A stretch of DNA of 42,224 nt from Bryobacterales bacterium. GTDB lineage: Bacteria > Acidobacteriota > Terriglobia > Bryobacterales > Bryobacteraceae. A program made the translations under genes and the position numbers. The notes under the pieces are model-generated. The model did not search any database. It was not told the origin of the DNA and worked only from the letters and a program-made list of their open reading frames with translations. The DNA lies in the NCBI GenBank assembly GCA_009697505.1, contig SHUD01000019.1, positions 1-42,224 of the forward strand, read 5' to 3'. Below are positions 8,962-17,786 of the stretch, one piece after another. Numbering within the stretch: the stretch's first letter is position 1; every line of letters starts with the position of its first letter.

Positions 8962-9051
8962 CCTGCTAATAGAGCTAAGTTTAGCCTAATTGCGCCCCGC
9001 TGCGCCGCTTCTGATATCATCACTTACGAACGCGAAACACAGGAGAAGTCC

Positions 9052-10572
9052 ATGCGTAAACTCGTCATTTCCCCCCTTCTGGCCCTTGCGGCCGTCGCCG
9101 CCGCCCAGGCGCAGATTACCAGCAACCCGCTCCCGGACCCAATCGTGAAGAAGGGGCTTGCCGTCGAAGTCAAGGATCTGGTGCGCCTGCCCGATACGCG
9201 CGAGCTGCGCCCCGCCGATCAGGACGTGGCCGCGGCCAACTGGGCGCGTGTGAGCTTCTTGAAGGATTCCCCCGACGGACGCCGCTTCGCCAATGACTCG
9301 CGCGGGTTCCTGTATTGGATCGACTCGAGCAACACGCCGCGCGTCTACGCCAACGTCGGCGCGGCTTTTCCCAACGCGATTTACAAGCGCCTGGAGAGCG
9401 GCTTCATCGGCTTCGCGTTCCATCCCGAGTTCGCCAAGAACGGACTCTTCTACAGCATTCACAGCGAGTACGTCCGTGAGAACTCCAGAAAGCCGGATTT
9501 CATCCCCATCGGTTACGCTCTGAAAGACGTCACGTATCACAACGTCATCACCGAGTGGCACGCGACTAACCCTTCGGCCAACACTTTCGAAGGCACGCGG
9601 CGCGAGCTGCTGCGCGCGGCGCACATCGTGGAAAACCTCACGCACCCCATGGGCGCGGTGGAATTCAATCCCCACGCCAAGCCCGGCGATGCCGACTACG
9701 GCCTGCTCTACACCAGCGGCAGCGACTTCGGATTCTCCAACGGTGGCGGGCCCCAATCCAGCAACCCTCCGCAGACGCAGCGCACGGACTCGGTCATCGG
9801 CGCCATTCTGCGCATCGATCCGCGCAGCCCCTCGGTTTCGCATGGGCAGAAGGGCCTGGGCGACTACACCGTCCCCATGGCCAACAAGTTCGCTGCCGAC
9901 GGCAACCCCGCGACGCTCGGTGAAATCTACGCCTACGGCTTCCGCAATGCGCACCGGCTTTCCTGGGACACCGACGGCGCCATGTTCGCTTCCGACATCG
10001 GCATGGACAACATCGAAGAGATCAACATCGTCCATAACGGCGGCAATTATGGCTGGATGAAGCGCGAAGGCTACTTCATCAACGGGCGTTCGGTGGGCGG
10101 CGCGCTCAAAGAATTGTATCCGCAGTCCGCCGAGATTCTGGACGGCAAGGGCAAGGATGAGTTCATCTACCCGGTCGCGATCTACGATCACGACGAGGGC
10201 CGCTCGGTCACCGACGGCTTCGCTTATCGCGGCAAGATCGCCGCGCTGAACGGCAAGTTCATCTTCGGCGACATCCAGCGGGGGCGCATTTTTGCCGCCG
10301 ACCTGGCCGCGCTCAAGAAAGCCGACGATGGCATCCCGCGCACGGTCGCGCCCATCGAGGAGGTTCAGCTCTATATCCGCGATGCCAGCGGCAAGCGTGT
10401 GGACGTTTCGTTCCAAAACCTGATCGAGAAGACCATGGGTGCCAGCGTCATGCGAGCCGATCTGCACATCAGCCGTGGCCGCGACGGCGAGTTGTTCATT
10501 CACTCCCGCCAGGACGGCATGATCCGCGCTCTGGTGCCCGATAGCGGAGGAGCCACTACAGCAAAGAAATAG
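9052..10572 (+). CDS. Exported PQQ-dependent sugar (glucose/sorbosone) dehydrogenase-like protein
   Basis: This 506-residue protein has a signal peptide (residues 1-21, ending AQAQ) and one beta-propeller of the glucose/sorbosone dehydrogenase family. Characteristic segments are GFIGFAFHPEFAKNGLFYSIHSEY (read as two motifs), VIGAILRIDPR, GEIYAYGFRNAHRLSWD, ASDIGMDNIEEIN, GGNYGWMKREG and PVAIYDHDEGRSVTDGFAYRG. Family members oxidise sugars or alcohols in the periplasm with PQQ; the real substrate here is unknown. CAGGAG lies just before the ATG. The following gene begins 13 bases later with its own AGGAGG, so the pair is likely one operon. The divergent kinase gene starts 90 bases upstream, and the shared gap probably holds both promoters. 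Confidence 0.85.
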   Translation: MRKLVISPLLALAAVAAAQAQITSNPLPDPIVKKGLAVEVKDLVRLPDTRELRPADQDVAAANWARVSFLKDSPDGRRFANDSRGFLYWIDSSNTPRVYANVGAAFPNAIYKRLESGFIGFAFHPEFAKNGLFYSIHSEYVRENSRKPDFIPIGYALKDVTYHNVITEWHATNPSANTFEGTRRELLRAAHIVENLTHPMGAVEFNPHAKPGDADYGLLYTSGSDFGFSNGGGPQSSNPPQTQRTDSVIGAILRIDPRSPSVSHGQKGLGDYTVPMANKFAADGNPATLGEIYAYGFRNAHRLSWDTDGAMFASDIGMDNIEEINIVHNGGNYGWMKREGYFINGRSVGGALKELYPQSAEILDGKGKDEFIYPVAIYDHDEGRSVTDGFAYRGKIAALNGKFIFGDIQRGRIFAADLAALKKADDGIPRTVAPIEEVQLYIRDASGKRVDVSFQNLIEKTMGASVMRADLHISRGRDGELFIHSRQDGMIRALVPDSGGATTAKK

Positions 10573-10585
10573 GAGGTCTTAAGCC

Positions 10586-11209
10586 ATGAAATATCGCGTT
10601 ACGGCCCTGTTGTTGGTTTTCGCGGCCGCGGGCCTTGCCCAGTACCGCATGCCTCCCATTCCGGCGGATAAATTCACGCCGGAGCAGAAGAAGGCTCTGG
10701 AACTGGTGCAACGGCCGCCGCGTCCGCCGGTCGGCACCACCGGGCCGTTCATTCCGCTGCTGCGCAGCCCGGAGCTGATGAACCGTCTGCAGGAGACCGG
10801 CGCGTATCTGCGTTTCCAGAGCTCGCTTCCGCAGAAGCTGGTGAACATGATCGCGCTGCTGACGGCGCGCTACTATACGCAGCAGTACGAGTGGGACGGC
10901 AACTATCCGATGTCCATCAAGAACGGATTATCTCCCGCGATTGCCGACGCGATCGGCGATGGACGCCGCCCGGCGAACATGGACGCCGACGAAGAAATGC
11001 TCTACAACTTCGTCACGGAGTTGCTGCAGAACAAGAGCATCAGTGACCCGAGCTACGAGCGCATGATCGCCAAGTTCGGCGAAAAAGGAGCCGTCGAAGC
11101 AGCCGCCACCGTCGGCTATTATTCGACGCTTGCGGGAATCATGAACATGGCCCGCTCACCCCGCCAGCCGGATAGCAAGGCCCCCAAGCTCGCGCCGCTG
11201 CCGCATTAA
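10586..11209 (+). CDS. Exported carboxymuconolactone decarboxylase-like protein
   Basis: This 207-residue protein has a signal peptide (residues 1-18). Its body matches the carboxymuconolactone decarboxylase/AhpD superfamily: GPFIPLLRSPELMNRLQETGAYLR is the usual N-terminal region (given here only as a landmark), then QQYEWDGNY, GLSPAIADAIGDGRRPANM and FGEKGAVEAAATVGYYS. The family's usual His in EWxxH-type motifs appears replaced by Asn, and the chain contains no cysteine, so an AhpD-like thiol chemistry is excluded. AGGAGG at 10572-10577 precedes the ATG. It follows the sorbosone-type dehydrogenase closely and may process or bind its product; that is inference. Its stop is directly adjacent to the convergent NHL gene. 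Confidence 0.75.
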   Translation: MKYRVTALLLVFAAAGLAQYRMPPIPADKFTPEQKKALELVQRPPRPPVGTTGPFIPLLRSPELMNRLQETGAYLRFQSSLPQKLVNMIALLTARYYTQQYEWDGNYPMSIKNGLSPAIADAIGDGRRPANMDADEEMLYNFVTELLQNKSISDPSYERMIAKFGEKGAVEAAATVGYYSTLAGIMNMARSPRQPDSKAPKLAPLPH

Positions 11210-12235
11210 TTACTGCTTCGCGAACTTTTGCACCACTCCGGGGAGTTGCCCGAGATAAACGTCTCCCGATGGGTGCAGCCCGATCCCGCCGTGCGCGCCC
11301 ACGCCTTCCGGCAGTCTGCCGATCACGCTGCCATCCAGGTTACGCAGTACGCTCCCCGTCCAGATCTTCTGGTCTTTGGTGATGGCGATGGCGGAGTAGC
11401 GCCCGGTGCCCGCCCATTCCTGCAAGAACTTGCCGTTGGCGTCAAAGACCTCGATGCGCTGGGCTTCCCTGTCGCTCACGTAGACTTTCCCCTCGGCGTC
11501 CACCTGCACATTGTGCACCAGCGTGAATTCTCCCGGGCCTTTGCCGCGCTTGCCGAAGTCGAGCAGGAACTTTCCATCCTTGGAGAACTTCGCGACGCGC
11601 GCGCCGCCGTAGCCGTCACTGATGTAGAAGTCACCGTTGGGTGCGAAGCCTACATCGGTCGGCAGGTTGAAGTGTTTGGCATCCGAGCCCGCTTGGCCTT
11701 TCGTGCCGAGTTGCAGCAGAATCTTGCCCTGCTGGTTCAGCTTGTAGACCACGTGCCCGGGCGCGTCCACCAGCCAGATATTTTGCTCGGGATCCACGCG
11801 CACCGTGTGCGCTCCGCAGGAATCGCATCCCGCGGGCCCATAGACCGCCGTGAACGCGGACGCGGTGGGCGTGCGGTCCTTTTCGGGAACGCCGATGACT
11901 TTGCCTTCGCTGAATTTCACCCAGTCCAATGTACGGACGAATTTCCCGCTGGGGTCGAATTCCATCAGCGGATACGCGCCGCGATGCAGCACCAGGATGT
12001 TGCCGTTGGGATGCACGGCCACCGACGACACTTGAATGAAGTTCCACGGTCCGGCGTCAAAGCCCGCCGCGCTCTTGGCTTCGAGCGGCCACTTCATCAG
12101 CTTATAGCCCAGCACCTTCGAATCCAGGCCGGAATTCGGTCCGCCGCGTCCTTTATCTTGTGCCAATAAAGAGGGCGCAAACAAACACACTGCAATCAGA
12201 ACAAGTCCAATGCAAGTCTTCTTCAGGATCGACAT
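11210..12235 (-). CDS. Exported NHL-repeat beta-propeller protein
   Basis: This 341-residue protein has a signal peptide (about residues 1-25, ending LLAQ) followed by NHL repeats of the six-bladed propeller type, as in VAVHPNGNILVLHRG, VRVDPEQNIWLVDA, VGFAPNGDFYISDGYGGARVAKF and VQVDAEGKVYVSDREAQRIEVF. A CDSCG motif lies near residue 135. The family includes the peptidylglycine amidating lyase propeller, but no catalytic assignment is possible here. AAGGAG lies about 9 bases before the ATG. It starts 12 bases after the stop of the upstream cytochrome-PQQ gene on the same strand, so they are probably cotranscribed. It is a relative of the two tandem NHL genes at 15591 and 16638. Confidence 0.85.
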   Translation of the reverse strand: MSILKKTCIGLVLIAVCLFAPSLLAQDKGRGGPNSGLDSKVLGYKLMKWPLEAKSAAGFDAGPWNFIQVSSVAVHPNGNILVLHRGAYPLMEFDPSGKFVRTLDWVKFSEGKVIGVPEKDRTPTASAFTAVYGPAGCDSCGAHTVRVDPEQNIWLVDAPGHVVYKLNQQGKILLQLGTKGQAGSDAKHFNLPTDVGFAPNGDFYISDGYGGARVAKFSKDGKFLLDFGKRGKGPGEFTLVHNVQVDAEGKVYVSDREAQRIEVFDANGKFLQEWAGTGRYSAIAITKDQKIWTGSVLRNLDGSVIGRLPEGVGAHGGIGLHPSGDVYLGQLPGVVQKFAKQ

Positions 12236-12247
12236 ACTCCGCTCCTT

Positions 12248-14092
12248 TTATTCCGCTGAAAACGCGATCAGCACGTTACCGGCTAGCCCGCCGCGTGACG
12301 GGTAGCCGGATAGCGCGTACACCATTCCGTTGGCCACCACCGGCCCCGCCACGTCGATTGCCCCCCCATGGCCCGGGACGCCGTTCACCGTCTTGAATTC
12401 CTGCGCGGTGTCGAAATCCCAGATGATCTTGCCATCGCCGGTTGCGTAGGCGCGCAGATGACCGTCCTCCGCGCCCGAAAATACCGCGCCCGGAATTCCG
12501 GTCACTGCCGCCGACTGCGCCGGGCTGCATGCTGCCTTGCCGCCGCAGCCGGGAGGCGCGGTCCGCCACATGCGCTCGCCGTTATCGGCGCGGAAGGCGA
12601 ACATGCCGCCGCCCTTGGTGGGGTCGAGTTTGTACTCGCGGTTGCCCGTACCCGCGACCATCGTCATCTGGAAGTCGATGTCGGAGAGCGCCGCGTAAAG
12701 ATTCCGCCCGTCGGTCGCCACGCCCCATTGGATACCGCCCACCGTGCCGCCCTTGCCCGCGCGGGCCTGCCACAGCATGGCGCCCTTGCGGTCGGGATCG
12801 AGGCCGTATGCCATCCCGGACTTCTGCCCCAGCAGCAGCGCCCGCTTGCCGTTGGCGAGCGGGATCAGAACCGGCGACGCGGCGAAATCGAAATCCGGGC
12901 CGTCGGAATCCGGGCAGTTCTTATGACCTTGCAAATAGCAGGCGCCGTTCCAGGAATCCTTCGCCGTGAGCTGCTTCGACCACAGAATTTCGCCTGTCGA
13001 CATGCGCAGCGCCACCACGGCGTCGCTCAGCGCGGTGGGCGGGTCGGAGTAATTGTCGCCCGTAGTGACGTACAGCGTGTCGTGTTCGGGATCGAGCGTG
13101 GGAGTGGTCCAAATTCCGGCGCCCGACGGACCCATCACCGCCGCGCCGCGCTTGGTCTTCTTCTGCGGTTTGGGTGTCTCCGCGATCATGTAGCGCTTCC
13201 AAATCACTTTTCCGGTTGCCGCATCCAGCGCGGACTCGCTGCCGCGGAACGTGCAGCAGACGAAGCCGGGAGAAATCGCCAGCGCTTCTTCGATCGACGA
13301 CACGCCGACGTACAAGCGGCCGTTGTAATACACCGGGGTCGCGGTGCTCTTGGCGGCGGGGTGTTCTTCGGGCCGCATGGCCCACAGTTGTTTACCGCTC
13401 TCGCCGTCAAACGCATAGTAGTAGCCGGTGGAATCCCCGAAAAACAACGCCGGTTTCCCGCCGATTTCGGCGACGGTGATACCGGAACGCACTTCTGCGT
13501 TGACCAGCGCGCTCCAATGCGTGCAGCCGGTGGCGGCATCCAGCGAATAGATGGTGCCATCCTGGCTGCCCACGAATACGCGGCCGCGGTGGACCGCCGG
13601 CTGCGCCCGCAACAGCGTGGTGTCGGGGAAGCCGAATACCCACTTCGGCTTGAGTTTCGGCACGTCGGCCGCGCTGAGCTTGGCATCCTGCGCTGACTGG
13701 AACCGCGTGTTGCCCAGCCCCGGGCTCCAACCCGACCAGCCCGGAGTGTTCTGCCACGCGCCGCCAGTGGGACCGGCCGCCGGACACGGATTGCTCAGCC
13801 GCTCCCGCTGCGATTCCAGCGTCACCGGTTTGCCCAGCCAGTTGGCCACCAATTGCCGCTCGCCGGCGGACAATACCTTGGCCTGCTCCATCATCGCCCC
13901 GCTTTCGAGCGCGCGCAGAATCGCGTTCGGCGACCGCGTCTTCAGGATCGCGATCTGTGGAATGCGAGCGGCGGCGTCACCGGAGGCCTGGTGGCAAGTG
14001 GCGCAGTGTTTCTGGAACACTGCCGCGGCGTAAGGATCGTCAGCGGCCAAAGCGAAGGCGGAAGCGATCAGCAGCAGGCATGTCAGTTTCAT
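12248..14092 (-). CDS. Cytochrome c-PQQ beta-propeller fusion (polyvinyl-alcohol-dehydrogenase-like)
   Basis: I start this 614-residue protein at the ATG at 14092, not at the longer open frame, because MKLTCLLLIASAFALA is a clean signal peptide. A cytochrome c domain comes first, with CATCH at 30-34 and a likely axial Met around MMEQAKVLS. An eight-bladed PQQ propeller follows, with the repeated AxDxxTGxxxW pattern: YSLDAATGCTHW, YAFDGESGKQLW, SALDAATGKVIW, VALRMSTGEILW, AFRADNGERMW and AYATGDGKIIW. Heme before propeller is the order seen in polyvinyl alcohol dehydrogenases, the reverse of type II quinohemoprotein alcohol dehydrogenases. It should oxidise an alcohol and pass electrons to its own heme in the periplasm. 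It heads a minus-strand pair with the NHL gene. Confidence 0.85.
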   Translation of the reverse strand: MKLTCLLLIASAFALAADDPYAAAVFQKHCATCHQASGDAAARIPQIAILKTRSPNAILRALESGAMMEQAKVLSAGERQLVANWLGKPVTLESQRERLSNPCPAAGPTGGAWQNTPGWSGWSPGLGNTRFQSAQDAKLSAADVPKLKPKWVFGFPDTTLLRAQPAVHRGRVFVGSQDGTIYSLDAATGCTHWSALVNAEVRSGITVAEIGGKPALFFGDSTGYYYAFDGESGKQLWAMRPEEHPAAKSTATPVYYNGRLYVGVSSIEEALAISPGFVCCTFRGSESALDAATGKVIWKRYMIAETPKPQKKTKRGAAVMGPSGAGIWTTPTLDPEHDTLYVTTGDNYSDPPTALSDAVVALRMSTGEILWSKQLTAKDSWNGACYLQGHKNCPDSDGPDFDFAASPVLIPLANGKRALLLGQKSGMAYGLDPDRKGAMLWQARAGKGGTVGGIQWGVATDGRNLYAALSDIDFQMTMVAGTGNREYKLDPTKGGGMFAFRADNGERMWRTAPPGCGGKAACSPAQSAAVTGIPGAVFSGAEDGHLRAYATGDGKIIWDFDTAQEFKTVNGVPGHGGAIDVAGPVVANGMVYALSGYPSRGGLAGNVLIAFSAE

Positions 14093-14173
14093 TGCGGTTT
14101 GGTCTCCGGCGCCCGGTTGGCCCTGGAGGGCAGTATATCGCCTTGCGCGATGCCTTGCGCCGGCGAACACCCG

Positions 14174-14377
14174 CTACTCGCTCGCGGGCGGCTTGCGTTT
14201 CCCAATCCCGCGGGCTTCCAGCCACGCCCGGCTGGCATGAATCAGCGGGTGATTCACTTCGAGCATGATCAATCCGGCGAGAATCAACGGGATGCCCGGA
14301 AGAATGGGCAACACCAGACCGGGCACGCCAATCGCGATCAAGCCGACTCCACATATTTTTCGGACCGCCGGTGTCAT
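14174..14377 (-). CDS. Small two-helix membrane protein (PGPGW/YbaN-like)
   Basis: This short protein of 67 residues starts at the ATG at 14377; the longer open frame upstream is antisense to the aminotransferase gene and is not real. Hydrophobic residues 8-40 contain GVGLIAIGVPGLVLPILPG and PLILAGLIML, the glycine/proline-rich helical hairpin of the small PGPGW-type transmembrane family. A charged amphipathic tail follows (WLEARGIGKRKPPASE). AGGGGGG lies about 9 bases before the start. Its role is unknown. It is divergent from the aminotransferase-V gene, 36 bases away, so the two may share a promoter region. Confidence 0.65.
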   Translation of the reverse strand: MTPAVRKICGVGLIAIGVPGLVLPILPGIPLILAGLIMLEVNHPLIHASRAWLEARGIGKRKPPASE

Positions 14378-14413
14378 CGAGCACCCCCCTAGGCCATCAT
14401 CGTAGAATGTTGC

Positions 14414-15520
14414 ATGGATTGGGAAACCATCCGCGCCGAGTTCCCGGCGCTCGCCCACTGGACGTATCTCAACACGGCTACGTTCGGCCAGCTTCCGCGC
14501 TGCGCCACCGAGGCAGTCGCGCGCCATTGGGCGCATCGCGATGAAACCGCCTGCGGCGATTTTCTCACCTGGTTTGACGACGCCGACCAGCTGCGTGGCT
14601 CCCTCGCTCGACTGATCCACGCCACCGGCGACGACATTGCCTTTGTCCCCAGCGCCGCGCATGCGCTCTCGCAGATTGTAGTCGGCCTCGGGCTTTATGA
14701 TGCGCCCGAAGGGGCGAACGTTGTGACGTTGCAGGGTGATTTTCCGAATCAACTCTACTTACCCAAGCTGCGGGAAGTTCCCTGGCGGAACTTTTACGAA
14801 GCGATTGACGCGGATACAAAACTCATCGCGATCAGTGAAGTTAACTACGCGACGGGCTTCCGGCCGCCGTTGGCCGAGATTTCCCGTTTCGTGGACGCGA
14901 TCCCGGGTTTTCGCCGCCCCGTCCTTTACGTGGACGGCACGCAGAGCGTGGGCGCTCTTCAATTTGACGTCCGGGCGACCCCGGTCGACGTGTTCGCGGT
15001 TCACGGGTATAAGTGGCTGATCTCGCCGAACGGGGTGGGGTTTTTCTACATCGCTCCGCATCTGCGGGCGCGCATCCGTCCCTGCGTGGTCGGCTGGCGC
15101 AGCCATCGCGATTGGCGCAACGTGGACCACCTGCACCACGGCACGCCCGTGTTCAAAGAATCGGCCGAAAAATACGAAGGCGGCTTCCTGCCCGTCGCGC
15201 TACTCTACGCTATGGAAGCGTCCGTCAATCTGATCCTTTCCATTGGTCCAGTGGAAATCGAACATCGGGTCATGGATTTGGCGGCGGATCTCCGCGCGCG
15301 CCTAGAGCGCCTGGGCGCCGAGTTGGAAACAGAGAATGTGAACTCCCAGATCGTCACCGCCAGTTTCTCCGGCGCCGATGCGAGCGCCCTCGCCAAAGAA
15401 CTCGCGCGCCGTCGCGTGCTGGTTTCGGCCCGTCACGGACGCCTGCGCGTTTCACCGCACTTTTATAACAACGAAACGGACCTCGCACGCTTTGAAAGCG
15501 AGCTGAAGTCCATCCTATGA
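14414..15520 (+). CDS. Class V aminotransferase / cysteine desulfurase-like PLP enzyme
   Basis: This is a 368-residue fold-type I PLP enzyme without a signal peptide. The start resembles the SufS/CsdA-like and isopenicillin-N-epimerase-like branch (YLNTATFGQLP). PLP-site markers are visible: the phosphate-binding SAAHALSQ, VDGTQSVGAL with the cofactor-contacting Asp and Gln, and HGYKWL carrying the Schiff-base Lys near residue 199. VSARHGRLRVSPHFYN near the C-terminus is also typical. The mobile active-site cysteine loop of true cysteine desulfurases is not evident, so a desulfurase role is not proven. There is no clear Shine-Dalgarno sequence before the ATG. It is the only obviously cytoplasmic enzyme within the exported redox island. 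Confidence 0.85.
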   Translation: MDWETIRAEFPALAHWTYLNTATFGQLPRCATEAVARHWAHRDETACGDFLTWFDDADQLRGSLARLIHATGDDIAFVPSAAHALSQIVVGLGLYDAPEGANVVTLQGDFPNQLYLPKLREVPWRNFYEAIDADTKLIAISEVNYATGFRPPLAEISRFVDAIPGFRRPVLYVDGTQSVGALQFDVRATPVDVFAVHGYKWLISPNGVGFFYIAPHLRARIRPCVVGWRSHRDWRNVDHLHHGTPVFKESAEKYEGGFLPVALLYAMEASVNLILSIGPVEIEHRVMDLAADLRARLERLGAELETENVNSQIVTASFSGADASALAKELARRRVLVSARHGRLRVSPHFYNNETDLARFESELKSIL

Positions 15521-15590
15521 CTGGCCTTCCCCAACGTCCTCTTCTTGGCCTAGAATAGGTATTCCGGTTGAAAAACTTGAGGAGACCCCT

Positions 15591-16613
15591 ATGAAATCGT
15601 TCCTGACTTTGTCCCTGGCTCTGGTGGTGTTCGCCGTCGCGCCTGCGTTTGCGCAGCGCAAGGCGACCATTGAAAACGTACCTGAGATTAAATACACTTC
15701 AATCCCCAACTTCTTGAAAACGCCCCCGGGTGAGTATCTCGGCGAATCGATCGCCGTGGCGACCAATTCCAAGGGACACGTCTTCGTTTATCACCGCAGC
15801 GCGAATACGCGGTTGTTCGAATTCGATCAGGATGGGAATTTCCTCAAGGAAATCGGCGCCGGCTACTACGGCTTCGAATTCGCCCACTCGGTGCGTGTGG
15901 ATAAAGACGACAACATTTGGACCGTCGATGAGGGCACCAACATGGTCACCAAGTTCAGCCCCGACGGAAAGGTGTTGATGGTGCTGGGCCGCAGGCCACC
16001 GGCGGTTCTGGGCGCGGTGCCGTTCCCGGCTGGTCCCAATAAGCCGGCGGAGAAGTATATTTTCTGCCGCCCATCGGACGTGGGCTTCGACCCGCAGGGC
16101 AACATTTTCGTATCCGATGGCTATTGCAACAACCGGGTTGTGAAATATGACAAGAACGGCCGTTTCCTAGCGCAAGCCGGTAGCGAAAAAGCGGGCAAGG
16201 CCCTGGGCGAATTCGAACTGCCGCACGGTTTGCAGGTGGATGGCAAAGGGAACGTCTGGGTGGCGGACCGTTCCAACTTCCGCTACCAGGTGCTCGACAA
16301 CAACCTGAAGCCGATTCGTGAAATCACCAACCTCGGCGTCGGTTGGACGCTGTGCATCTCGCCCGGCCCCAAACAGTTCGCGTTCCTTTCGAATTCCAAC
16401 CCCAACGGCAACATGCCGGGAACCTGGGACATCACGGGTGAAATCTACAAAATGGATGTGGATAGCGGACAGGTGCTCGGCAAGTTCGGACGGCCTGGCA
16501 AACTCGCGCCGTTCTTCCAGGTTGTGCACATGATGGATTGCCGTAATCCCAATGAGATCATCGCGGGCGAGATCGAGTCCTGGCGCGTCCAGAAGTTGAT
16601 CCTGCAGAAGTAA
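15591..16613 (+). CDS. Exported NHL-repeat beta-propeller protein (tandem copy 1)
   Basis: This 340-residue protein begins with a signal peptide (residues 1-21, ending AFAQ). NHL repeats follow: VATNSKGHVFVYHRS, VRVDKDDNIWTVDEGTNMVTKF, VGFDPQGNIFVSDGYCNNRVVKY and LQVDGKGNVWVADRSNFRYQVL. GAGGAG lies eight bases before the ATG. The next gene is a clear paralogue in the same orientation after 24 bases, so the pair arose by tandem duplication and is probably one operon. No enzymatic residues stand out; a structural, binding or lyase-like propeller are all possible. Confidence 0.85.
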   Translation: MKSFLTLSLALVVFAVAPAFAQRKATIENVPEIKYTSIPNFLKTPPGEYLGESIAVATNSKGHVFVYHRSANTRLFEFDQDGNFLKEIGAGYYGFEFAHSVRVDKDDNIWTVDEGTNMVTKFSPDGKVLMVLGRRPPAVLGAVPFPAGPNKPAEKYIFCRPSDVGFDPQGNIFVSDGYCNNRVVKYDKNGRFLAQAGSEKAGKALGEFELPHGLQVDGKGNVWVADRSNFRYQVLDNNLKPIREITNLGVGWTLCISPGPKQFAFLSNSNPNGNMPGTWDITGEIYKMDVDSGQVLGKFGRPGKLAPFFQVVHMMDCRNPNEIIAGEIESWRVQKLILQK

Positions 16614-16637
16614 ACAGCCAGGCCGAGGAGAATACCT

Positions 16638-17666
16638 ATGAAGAAACCCATGATGCAAACCCTGCTGGCCGCGGCCCTGATGGCGGCCGCCTACGTTCCA
16701 GCGCAGGCGCAGGAAATCCGCTTCGATTCCGCCGCCAACGCTTTGCAGTTGCCCGCTAACATTTACTTCGGCGAAGTCGCCGGCGTGGCGACGAACTCCA
16801 AGGGCGATGTTTTTGTCTACACCCGCACCGGCCATCCGACGATCACCATCGGAACCGCGCGGCCTTTCGCCCATGGCGGCTCCCGCCTGTTCCAGTTCGA
16901 TAAGACCGGCAAGTACGTCCGCGAGATCGGCAAGGATACCTACGGCTTTATGTTCGCCGCCCAGGTCCGCGTCGATCCCAACGACAACATCTGGGTTGTC
17001 GACCAGCAGACCACCATGGTCATGAAGTTCGATCCGCAGGGCCGCGTCGCCATGCTGCTGGGCCGCAAAGCCGAGAACGTCGTCGTTCCGGTGCGTCCCA
17101 TCGACGCCGGGGACGGGGCCGGAAGGCCTACCGACTTGTTCAATCGCCCCACGGATGTGGCTTGGGATGCCGTCGGCAACATCTTTGTGGCGGACGGCCT
17201 GGGCAACTCCCGCATCGCCAAGTTCGACAAGGACGGCAAGTTCGTCAAATCCTGGGGCAAGAAGGGTACGGGGAATGGCGAGTTCGGCAACGTGCACAGC
17301 ATCGCGGTTGACGCACAGGGCAACGTCTACGCTGGCGACACCGTCAACAAGCGCATCCAGGTATTCGACAACAACGGGACCTACAAGTCCACCATCACTG
17401 GCGTAGGCAACGCGGAGGCCATGTGCATGACCAAGGGGTCGAACCAGGTCCTGTTTGTCTCCAATACGAATCCCACGACTGACATCGATCGCGACGGCGA
17501 AATCTACAAAATCAAGCTGGACGGAACCGTCCTCGGCAAGTTTGGCAAGGCCGGCAAGCTGCCCAAGGAGTTCGGAACCGTGAACGCCATCGCCTGCCCG
17601 AGCGAGAATTCGCTCTACGTGGGTGAGGTTGGCAACCTGCGCGTGCAGAAGCTGACCCTGCACTAA
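16638..17666 (+). CDS. Exported NHL-repeat beta-propeller protein (tandem copy 2)
   Basis: This 342-residue paralogue of the gene just upstream has a signal peptide (about residues 1-24, ending AQAQ) and repeats such as VATNSKGDVFVYTRTG, VRVDPNDNIWVVDQQTTMVMKF, VAWDAVGNIFVADGLGNSRIAKF and IAVDAQGNVYAGDTVNKRIQVF. The two copies share their order of repeats and their ending (RVQKL followed by a hydrophobic stretch), but differ in an inserted loop after the first repeat (TGHPTITIGTARPFAHGG). GAGGAG precedes the ATG. A strong stem-loop at 17693-17717 follows the stop and separates it from the multicopper oxidase gene. Confidence 0.85.
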   Translation: MKKPMMQTLLAAALMAAAYVPAQAQEIRFDSAANALQLPANIYFGEVAGVATNSKGDVFVYTRTGHPTITIGTARPFAHGGSRLFQFDKTGKYVREIGKDTYGFMFAAQVRVDPNDNIWVVDQQTTMVMKFDPQGRVAMLLGRKAENVVVPVRPIDAGDGAGRPTDLFNRPTDVAWDAVGNIFVADGLGNSRIAKFDKDGKFVKSWGKKGTGNGEFGNVHSIAVDAQGNVYAGDTVNKRIQVFDNNGTYKSTITGVGNAEAMCMTKGSNQVLFVSNTNPTTDIDRDGEIYKIKLDGTVLGKFGKAGKLPKEFGTVNAIACPSENSLYVGEVGNLRVQKLTLH

Positions 17667-17692
17667 CTCTTTGAGAAGTCAGGAGTGGACCT

Positions 17693-17717
17693 TAGGCCGG
17701 GGCTCGCCCCCGGCCTA
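17693..17717. terminator. Strong GC-rich stem-loop between NHL and multicopper oxidase genes
   Basis: TAGGCCGGGG (17693-17702) and CCCCGGCCTA (17708-17717) form a perfect 10-bp stem with a 5-base loop. It is followed by AAAA rather than T residues, so it does not look like a classical intrinsic terminator on the plus strand. It could be a Rho-linked 3' end, an mRNA stabiliser or an interspersed palindromic repeat. It lies 26 bases after the NHL stop and 69 bases before the chosen start of the next gene. Confidence 0.4.
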
Positions 17718-17786
17718 AAAACTTGGTAAGCTATGTTCCCAGATAGCCGAAGAGTGGTCGTGTCGGTGCAAAAGGAGAGTCCGCAA

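Noticed and set aside
8986-10503. 505-residue minus-strand frame opposite the sorbosone-type dehydrogenase
   Set aside because: The plus-strand protein has a signal peptide and family motifs; the opposite frame has none.
12368-13696. 442-residue plus-strand frame opposite the cytochrome-PQQ gene
   Set aside because: The minus-strand protein has CATCH and propeller repeats; this frame is His/Arg/Ala-rich noise.
16167-17663. 498-residue minus-strand frame opposite the two NHL genes
   Set aside because: Both plus-strand NHL genes have signal peptides, ribosome binding sites and repeats; the antisense frame reads across both and has no domain.
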